Assembly (NCBI GenBank): GCA_045863035.1
Contig: BTUV01000079.1
Coordinates: 1-13,889, forward strand
DNA from: H2-BAC3 sp045863035
GTDB taxonomy: Bacteria > Bacteroidota > Ignavibacteria > Ignavibacteriales > Ignavibacteriaceae
Direction of reading: 5' to 3'
DNA length: 13,889 nt
Position numbers and translations under genes: made by a program. The notes under the pieces were generated by a model. That model was not told the DNA's origin. It worked only from the letters and a program-made list of their open reading frames with translations, and ran no database searches. Each line of letters opens with the position of its first letter. Position 1 is the stretch's first letter. Shown here piece by piece: positions 7,363 to 11,463 of the stretch.

Positions 7363-8627
7363 TTCAATTCCTGTTGCCTAGTTTTTACCATTGTGATACT
7401 GCTAAGTTCTTCTAAAGTAAGAGCAGCACTTATTTGATTGAGTATTGACTGGATATATCCATTGCGTGTTTCATGTAATAATCTGTTCGCCTGCAAAAAA
7501 TCCAGATATGATGCCTCACCTTCAATATAACTTTTAAGAGCTATTTCAAAAACTGTCTGAGATTGCGGAATCAGTGTATTCGAATAAAGTGCTTTTTGTT
7601 TATCTGCATTTTTGAATATAGCATAAGCTTCTTCAAGTTGTAGGACAAGATCATTATTCAACGTCCTTACTTGCTCTTCTGCAATTGAATATTTTGCAGT
7701 GGCCTCAGCTATTTTTCCTCTGTTTTCAAACATGAACCAAAGAGGAAAAGATAAACCTAATGAAGCTCCGTAAAAGTTAGTGTTTCCCCCGCGGGATTGT
7801 TTATACCATGATAACGTAAAAGCTGGCAAAAGTGAATGCCATGAAATTTTCTTCTCAGTTGCCGCTAATTCTTTTAACACATTTGCTTCTCTTATTTGTG
7901 GATTTGTTTTATTAACCGCATCCAACAACTCAGAGAAATCAAGCGGTGAAGCATCCACATATAAGGAATCCGCCAAGAGAATTCCTGGATTTTTGAATTT
8001 TTCTGGTCCAAGTATGTTTATTAATTCCGCCTTAGCTAATTGTAAATCATTATTGGCGATAGCCAAATTGTTTTCAGCTTCGGTATACTGAACAGAAGCT
8101 GTTAAACTTTCAAGTTTTGAACTTTCTCCCAGAATAGTTTTGCGTTCAATTTTTGTATGCAACTCTTGGGCTACTGACAGAATTTGTTCGGTAAACATTA
8201 CCTTATACTTTAACATGAGTAGTTTGTTATATGACTGTTTGACCTTATGAATAAGTTTATTTCTAACCAATTCTAACCGATTGATTTTTTGATCAGTCGT
8301 ATAATCAGCCACGGATGCGCGGAGAAAATAAAGCGTTGGAAAATCAAAACTCTGACTTACCCCTATGTTATTTTCATCATATTGAGATAGTCCGGCGCCT
8401 TGCGGAACAAAATTATAACTAATTTCAAAAGATGGCTGCGGAAGAGAAATAGCACTCCAATAGGAGGCTTTAGAAGCCGCCACCTCATATTTGGCTTCCA
8501 GGTATCTGGGGTTGTTTTCAAGAGCTGCCTGAACGGCTTGCTCTAAAGTGAGAATATAGGGAGAGCTTTGTCCAAAGCTTACCCAATGACAGAGCAATAC
8601 AAAGAATGCTCCAAATGACATTTTCAT
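7359..8627 (-). CDS. czcC: CzcC-type outer membrane efflux channel (TolC family)
   Basis: Outer-membrane factor of the tripartite metal efflux pump. It has an N-terminal signal peptide with a hydrophobic core at about residues 5-17 and probable cleavage near FGQ (18-20). The mature part starts with YILTLEQAVQAALENNP (24-40), the classic opening of the OEP domain. Two OEP repeats follow, each a long helical hairpin (about 25-210 and 225-415) with heptad-like helices such as LVRNKLIHKVKQSYNKLLML. The length of 422 residues is usual for CzcC. The ATG at 8627 is preceded by AAAGGA with 8 bases between. A second ATG lies two codons later and would change little. It is the first of the three overlapping czc genes and lies 71 bases after the small secreted protein gene. 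Confidence 0.9.
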   Translation of the reverse strand: MKMSFGAFFVLLCHWVSFGQSSPYILTLEQAVQAALENNPRYLEAKYEVAASKASYWSAISLPQPSFEISYNFVPQGAGLSQYDENNIGVSQSFDFPTLYFLRASVADYTTDQKINRLELVRNKLIHKVKQSYNKLLMLKYKVMFTEQILSVAQELHTKIERKTILGESSKLESLTASVQYTEAENNLAIANNDLQLAKAELINILGPEKFKNPGILLADSLYVDASPLDFSELLDAVNKTNPQIREANVLKELAATEKKISWHSLLPAFTLSWYKQSRGGNTNFYGASLGLSFPLWFMFENRGKIAEATAKYSIAEEQVRTLNNDLVLQLEEAYAIFKNADKQKALYSNTLIPQSQTVFEIALKSYIEGEASYLDFLQANRLLHETRNGYIQSILNQISAALTLEELSSITMVKTRQQELK

Positions 8628-8655
8628 GAAATTTCCTTTAAAATAGTTTTACTAA

Positions 8656-8671
8656 TCCCCATTAAAGGGGA
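8656..8671 (-). promoter_or_regulatory. Small hairpin in the leader before czcC
   Basis: On the minus strand TCCCC, a six-base AT loop and GGGGA form a five-pair stem between the small secreted protein gene and czcC. It is followed by an AT-rich stretch but not by a clean run of T. It could tune czc mRNA levels relative to the first gene, or be chance. I see no other regulatory element in this 71-base gap besides the czcC ribosome binding site. Confidence 0.25.
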
Positions 8672-8698
8672 ATGTTAAAAAAACGGTTTAAAGAAATT

Positions 8699-9040
8699 TT
8701 AAATACGAAAAATGGAGTTTATTATGTTTGATTTAACTGCCCCAAACCTAATAGGTGGGGCTTCAAATAAAGAGGAAAAGCGAAATGTGGGGGAATAATC
8801 AACAACTGCTGTGAAGACATCACTTGAAGCAGGCGCAAAAGATATTAAAAAGTCAAAATCTCTTATTGCTGAACTTTTTGGATAAGCGTTTTGTACTATT
8901 TCACAATAATCATGCTGCTCATGGTCTGGACCATCGAACTCAAACATTCCTAATTCTGAATGGGCAAATGAGAACGACCATGCCAGAAGCAAAAAAAGGA
9001 GCAGATTACGATTACTGGAAGAAAGTTTATTTGAAAACAT
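8699..9040 (-). CDS. Small secreted protein leading the czc operon, possible metal binder
   Basis: I cannot assign it to a named family. It has 113 residues. Residues 1-26 look like a signal peptide: SNRN, then a hydrophobic core LLLFLLLAWSFSFA, with cleavage plausible after Ala26. The mature protein opens with His27, then an acidic His/Cys patch DGPDHEQHDYCE (36-47) with His40, His43 and the only cysteine, Cys46. These are possible metal ligands. The rest is short of charges, contains FEAPPIRFG (92-100) and ends in NSIFRI. The ATG at 9040 has only a weak GGA five bases upstream. The position, first in the same direction as czcCBA with a 71-base gap, suggests a periplasmic metal-binding or sensing accessory. 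Small secreted His/Cys proteins commonly sit beside metal-efflux genes, so the role is inferred from context. That it is a real gene is supported by the signal peptide and the lack of a better reading. Confidence 0.65.
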   Translation of the reverse strand: MFSNKLSSSNRNLLLFLLLAWSFSFAHSELGMFEFDGPDHEQHDYCEIVQNAYPKSSAIRDFDFLISFAPASSDVFTAVVDYSPTFRFSSLFEAPPIRFGAVKSNIINSIFRI

Positions 9041-9045
9041 AATCC

Positions 9046-9059
9046 AAAGATAACACTAT
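9046..9059. promoter_or_regulatory. Possible operator dyad upstream of the czc operon
   Basis: AGATA and TATCT form a perfect five-base inverted repeat around GTGT, ending 5 bases before the ATG of the first operon gene. It could be a repressor site or a translational element. No regulator gene is present in the window to pair with it, and a five-base dyad can occur by chance. Confidence 0.2.
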
Positions 9060-9204
9060 CTGTCTTGCAAAAAAAAATAATAGGGCAACTTTTTTATGTT
9101 AGAGAGAAAAAATGGTACTACTTTAGGAATTCGCTTCTTTTTTAATTAGAAATTGAAAATAATGAAACCATGGTGATTTCCCGCCTCACAGTATTAAGCA
9201 AGAA

Positions 9205-9235
9205 AGAGATAGATTGTCATCTTTCTGTCCGAAGT
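9205..9235. repeat. Hairpin repeat, copy A
   Basis: The 25-base segment at 9211-9235 (AGATTGTCATCT, TCTGT, CGAAGT) matches 9354-9378 with two substitutions. In this copy the hairpin arms AGATAGAT and ATCTTTCT pair with one mismatch around TGTC. It is followed 18 bases later by a copy of the dispersed repeat. Confidence 0.6.
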
Positions 9236-9253
9236 GAGTTCCGGATCCGTTTT

Positions 9254-9304
9254 AATCCGTGCTGCTTTGGCATCCGTTTAAGATCCGCGGGCAATTGGCG
9301 AAGA
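9254..9304. repeat. Dispersed repeat, copy 2
   Basis: The blocks AATCCGTGCTGCTTTGG, CATCCGTTTA, ATCCGCGGGC and ATTGGCGA are in the same order and spacing as in the copies at 36-96 and 9435-9484. There is no coding potential. Confidence 0.75.
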
Positions 9305-9349
9305 ATTTGACCTCTACTCACTTAGCTTCACCCCTGTTTCATAATTCTG

Positions 9350-9378
9350 AGACAGATTGTCATCTGTCTGTACGAAGT
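9350..9378. repeat. Hairpin repeat, copy B (perfect dyad)
   Basis: AGACAGAT (9350-9357) and ATCTGTCT (9362-9369) form a perfect eight-base stem with a four-base TGTC loop, followed by GTACGAAGT as in copy A. No T run follows either strand closely, so it is a poor terminator. A REP-like or protein-binding palindrome is more likely. Confidence 0.65.
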
Positions 9379-9401
9379 TTGAATCGAACTTTTAGAACTG
9401 T

Positions 9402-9427
9402 ACATTGTTAATTGTACATTGTACATT
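9402..9427. repeat. Short heptamer array (NNATTGT)
   Basis: ACATTGT, TAATTGT, ACATTGT and a partial ACATT follow in 7-base phase. The units belong to the same family as the array at 109-184. As at the left end of the window, the array is next to a copy of the dispersed repeat (7 bases away), here on its left side. Confidence 0.8.
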
Positions 9428-9434
9428 AATTTTT

Positions 9435-9484
9435 AATCCGCGCTGCTTCTGCATCCGTTTAAAATCCGCGGGCCATTAGCGAGA
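9435..9484. repeat. Dispersed repeat, copy 3
   Basis: The blocks AATCCGCGCTGCTTCTG, CATCCGTTTA, AATCCGCGGGCC and ATTAGCGAGA align without gaps to copy 2, 181 bases upstream. This pair is closer in sequence to each other than to copy 1, so the interval may have arisen by local duplication. Confidence 0.75.
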
Positions 9485-9696
9485 ACATGAACTTTGCGAC
9501 ACTTTTCGCAAACCTTCTTTTGCTTTGCGTTAAGAAATTATAGTCGCCTGAAGAAATTACCGCTCACCAAAACAGATGATTTTTATCTGACCGCAATTAA
9601 GCCAGTTTCACAGGATATCTCTGCATACAACACCCGTCAAAACCGGACTTGTTTGCTTACATTGTCATCTTAAGTTTAATAAAGTAGTAAAAGTAA

Positions 9697-10515
9697 TTGA
9701 TTCCCAAGTCAGAAAAATTTATAACAGAATTCCGTTCCGGCTCCTCTTTGCCGCTTCTTGTTGAGGCGGATGACTTTCAGCAATACGTCATAAAACTTCA
9801 CGGCTCAGGTGAGGGGAAACTTTCCACGCTGACCGGGCTTATCGCTTCCCGTATTGCAGCAATGCTTGGAGTTAAAGTTCTGCCCGAATTACTTATACAT
9901 TTTAATTCTTCCATCATCCCACCCGGTGCCGATCCTGAAATTACAGAACTTGCTCAGAGGAGCAATGGCATAAACTCTGCAACCCGTTTCCTCCCAGAAG
10001 CTAAGCCATTTAATCTGGACGTGAATCTGCTGAATCAGGAGGAGCGAGACTTGATTTTTCTTACTGATTTGCTATTGATGAATATTGACCGCACCGCAAA
10101 AAATCCGAACATTCTTTGCTCTGGCGGTTCAGTCTATTGTTATGATTATTCGATGTCCATGGCTGTGCGCAACTTTTTTGGAAATACTCGAGGAAATGAA
10201 CAGAATTTACTTCCGCTAATGAAGCGACATCTCTTTTGGCGGAAAGACATCAATCCCGAAAACTTCATCAGCAGGATGAAGTCAGTGCGTTCTTATGAGA
10301 TACAGAATATCATCGAAGTCATTCCGATTGAGTGGTTACGCGAATTTCCCGGACCTGCTTTTACGGATAATCTCTTCAGAGTTATAACTAAAAGTGATCT
10401 GTTTTTAAAAAATCTTGATCTGATCCGGCAACTCCCCGATGAAACTGAGGAAGAAATCAGAAAGAAAAACCTCAGCTCAAGGCAGGCATTTATGGATAAA
10501 TTCGGGCAAATTTAG
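9697..10515 (+). CDS. Stand-alone HipA-like kinase-domain protein
   Basis: A 272-residue protein of the HipA-like (PI3/4-kinase fold) class, related to but much shorter than HipA (about 440 residues) and lacking its N-terminal domain. Visible kinase features are Lys33 in YVIKLHG (nucleotide-binding lysine), Asp131 and Asn136 in NIDRTAKNPN, and Asp150 in YDYSMSM. The Asp-to-Asn spacing of five matches the catalytic Asp309/Asn314 of E. coli HipA, and Asp150 corresponds to the metal-binding Asp332. HLFWR and the helical C-terminus (about 185-270) form the rest. The target is unknown; HipA itself phosphorylates glutamyl-tRNA synthetase, which cannot be assumed here. No HipB-like antitoxin is adjacent, and the DUF3037 gene that I recall often accompanying this family is also absent. 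The start is TTG, directly after an in-frame TAA (9694-9696) and without a good Shine-Dalgarno. The only earlier choice in frame is none. Confidence 0.75.
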   Translation: MIPKSEKFITEFRSGSSLPLLVEADDFQQYVIKLHGSGEGKLSTLTGLIASRIAAMLGVKVLPELLIHFNSSIIPPGADPEITELAQRSNGINSATRFLPEAKPFNLDVNLLNQEERDLIFLTDLLLMNIDRTAKNPNILCSGGSVYCYDYSMSMAVRNFFGNTRGNEQNLLPLMKRHLFWRKDINPENFISRMKSVRSYEIQNIIEVIPIEWLREFPGPAFTDNLFRVITKSDLFLKNLDLIRQLPDETEEEIRKKNLSSRQAFMDKFGQI

Positions 10516-10535
10516 TAAGAGGGAAATGTTTTTCC

Positions 10536-10585
10536 GATCAGCATTTCTTGCATCCGTAAAATCAGCGTGCCATCGACTGAGTAAA
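10536..10585. repeat. Dispersed repeat, degraded copy 4
   Basis: The recognisable blocks are GATCAGCATTTCTTGCATCCG, shortened here to TTCTTGCATCCG, then AAAATCAGCGTGCCAT and CGACTGA. They line up with the TTCTGCATCCG, AAAATCCGCGGGCCAT and TAGCGA blocks of copy 3. It starts 20 bases after the HipA-like stop codon. Confidence 0.55.
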
Positions 10586-10613
10586 TGATTTTTGTTTTCC
10601 TTAGCGGCTTCGT

Positions 10614-10626
10614 GACTTTGCGCGAG
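10614..10626. repeat. CTTTGCG repeat, copy 1
   Basis: GACTTTGCGCGAG recurs as GACTTTGCGCGGG at 10744-10756, 130 bases on. In both places it is preceded by pyrimidine-rich CTTAGCG or CTTTGCG text and followed by TAT-rich DNA. A related stretch is at 9489-9537. Confidence 0.5.
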
Positions 10627-10670
10627 ATATTATGCGTGTGATATATATAAGTGCTATGTACCAGATTTAT

Positions 10671-10724
10671 CAACCCTCATCCCCCGCCCTTCTCCCTGGA
10701 AAGGGAGAAGGGAGCCGGAACTTT
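10671..10724. repeat. 54-base inverted-repeat element, copy 1
   Basis: CCCTTCTCCCT and AGGGAGAAGGG form an 11-pair stem with a short GGAA-type loop, flanked by CAACCCTCATCCCCC on the left and AGCCGGAACTTT on the right. The whole element recurs at 10881-10933 with one substitution and a small loop deletion. Elements with this CCCTCATCCCCC plus CCTTCTCCC make-up are widespread in unrelated bacterial genomes. Their function is not established. Confidence 0.85.
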
Positions 10725-10743
10725 GCGTTGAATTTTTCTTTGC

Positions 10744-10756
10744 GACTTTGCGCGGG
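10744..10756. repeat. CTTTGCG repeat, copy 2
   Basis: The second copy of GACTTTGCGCG followed by GG and TTATATAT. It lies between the first 54-base element and the first ACCACGAAGTGGT palindrome. Confidence 0.5.
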
Positions 10757-10765
10757 TTATATATC

Positions 10766-10788
10766 AACCACGAAGTGGTAAAATTATT
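10766..10788. repeat. ACCACGAAGTGGT palindrome repeat, copy 1
   Basis: A 23-base unit, AACCACGAAGTGGT followed by AAAATTATT, recurs at 10818-10840 with one substitution. ACCAC and GTGGT are a perfect five-base dyad around GAA. The copies start 52 bases apart. Confidence 0.75.
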
Positions 10789-10817
10789 ATAGCAAACGAA
10801 TATATCTCCAGCGCTTA

Positions 10818-10840
10818 AACCACGAAGTGGTGAAATTATT
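10818..10840. repeat. ACCACGAAGTGGT palindrome repeat, copy 2
   Basis: AACCACGAAGTGGT followed by GAAATTATT, one base different from the copy at 10766-10788. The intervening 29 bases are not repeated. Confidence 0.75.
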
Positions 10841-10880
10841 TCTGGGTTAGTGAGGTAACTAGGATTGGTCCCGGATAAAA

Positions 10881-10933
10881 CAACCCTCATCCCCCTCCCT
10901 TCTCCCTGGCAGGGAGAAGGGAGCCGGAACTTT
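10881..10933. repeat. 54-base inverted-repeat element, copy 2
   Basis: Same flanks and stem as the copy at 10671-10724 (CCCTTCTCCCT with AGGGAGAAGGG). The loop is one base shorter, and the run before the stem reads CCCCCTCCC instead of CCCCCGCCC. Both copies are in the same orientation, 210 bases apart. Confidence 0.85.
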
Positions 10934-10967
10934 AATGGGCTTATTCAAGGTATGAACCGCAAAATTA

Positions 10968-11002
10968 AATTCATAATTCATACCACATAATTCATAATTA
11001 AA
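10968..11002. repeat. AATTCAT heptamer array overlapping the DUF3127 stop codon
   Basis: The units are AATTCAT (10968), AATTCAT (10975), ACCACAT (10982), AATTCAT (10989) and the partial AATTAAA (10996). The last one contains the DUF3127 stop codon at 10998-11000. The same AATTCAT unit follows the NNATTGT array at 185-198, where it also overlaps a stop codon. Confidence 0.8.
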
Positions 11003-11378
11003 ATGGAAGGTCTTTATCTTCCGGCAGCGGGAGAGGGGGAGGCGGTGGTGTTGCGGGTGTATAGGTGCGCGTCTGAGCCGGTGCGCTATATTCTCCGTCA
11101 ATAGCGCCAGACTGTCCCGCCGGCTCTATTTTCCAGGCCTTTGCATCGGTGTACCACTTACCATTATACTCACGGCTTTCCACATCAAAATAGACATCAA
11201 TCATATCCCCCGGCTTAAACCGGTTGATATCAATTTTATCACCCCAGACCAGTACGCAGATTTTTCTGGGATACTGCCCTTCGGTCTCAACTATTACTTC
11301 CTGTTTCTTCCATGGTCCGTTTTTCCCTTCGCCGGTTTGTACCGGATTTAACTGTACCAGCCGAACTATTTGATTCAT
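10998..11378 (-). CDS. DUF3127 family protein, OB-fold-like with SSB-type C-terminal tail
   Basis: A 126-residue protein that I recognise as DUF3127, a family found mostly in Bacteroidota and relatives. The conserved part is residues 14-85: QTGEGKNGPWKKQEVIVETE (14-33), PRKICVLVWGDK (37-48), GDMIDVYFDVESREYNGKWY (57-76) and AWKIEP (81-86). Alternating strands and aromatic residues fit an OB-fold. A Pro/Thr-rich linker (about 98-117, with a run of five prolines) leads to PEDKDLPF, which resembles the acidic tip (DDDIPF) by which single-stranded DNA-binding protein recruits partners. A role in single-stranded DNA or RNA binding is therefore plausible but inferred. The ATG at 11378 has AAGGA 8 bases upstream. 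It lies 85 bases downstream of the aconitase, with a terminator in between, so it probably has its own promoter. Confidence 0.85.
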   Translation of the reverse strand: MNQIVRLVQLNPVQTGEGKNGPWKKQEVIVETEGQYPRKICVLVWGDKIDINRFKPGDMIDVYFDVESREYNGKWYTDAKAWKIEPAGQSGAIDGEYSAPAQTRTYTPATPPPPPLPLPEDKDLPF

Positions 11379-11399
11379 TCTTATTCCTTGTTTTTATAA

Positions 11400-11438
11400 A
11401 AATAAAATGCTCCCCGGCATATATAAGTACCGGGGAGC
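11400..11438 (-). terminator. Intrinsic terminator of the aconitase gene
   Basis: GCTCCCCGG (11409-11417) and CCGGGGAGC (11430-11438) form a perfect nine-base stem around a 12-base loop. On the minus strand it is followed by ATTTTATTTTTAT. It starts 25 bases beyond the aconitase stop and ends 22 bases before the DUF3127 start. Confidence 0.88.
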
Positions 11439-11463
11439 TGCTTACTGCTTTATATATTCTTGC

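Larger units (their letters stand above)
9041..9696. other. Non-coding repeat mosaic between the czc operon and the HipA-like gene
   Basis: This 656-base divergent spacer holds no credible gene. The first 100 bases left of the mosaic are AT-rich and should carry the promoter of the czc operon on the minus strand. From about 9205 to 9484 there are two hairpin repeats, two copies of the dispersed repeat and a short heptamer array, in the order hairpin, dispersed copy, hairpin, heptamers, dispersed copy. From 9485 to 9696 I see only a CTTTGCG-containing stretch (9489-9537) and AT-rich DNA before the kinase gene. Confidence 0.7.
10516..10997. other. Non-coding repeat mosaic between the HipA-like gene and the DUF3127 gene
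   Basis: This 482-base convergent spacer holds a degraded dispersed repeat, two CTTTGCG repeats, two palindromes ACCACGAAGTGGT, two 54-base inverted-repeat elements and an AATTCAT heptamer array. Short open frames crossing it are made of these repeats and are not taken as genes. No clear terminator with a T run was found for the HipA-like gene, although the 54-base elements can fold strongly. Confidence 0.7.

Noticed and set aside
7780..8091. Plus-strand open frame of 103 codons
   Set aside because: It lies antisense within czcC, which is complete and has typical features. The reverse frame shows no motif.
8824..9042. Plus-strand open frame of 72 codons opposite the small secreted protein
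   Set aside because: The minus-strand frame has a signal peptide and fits the operon direction. The plus-strand translation shows nothing recognisable.
9041..9130. Possible promoter boxes for the czc operon in the AT-rich leader
   Set aside because: Runs of T allow several overlapping weak matches and none stands out. A promoter must exist here, but its position cannot be read from the sequence.
10654..10890. Minus-strand open frame of 78 codons
   Set aside because: It is composed almost entirely of repeat elements (54-base hairpins and palindromes), with no domain and no ribosome binding site.
10859..11101. Minus-strand open frame of 80 codons
   Set aside because: It overlaps the DUF3127 gene in another frame and continues through the heptamer array and the 54-base element, so it is repeat-derived.
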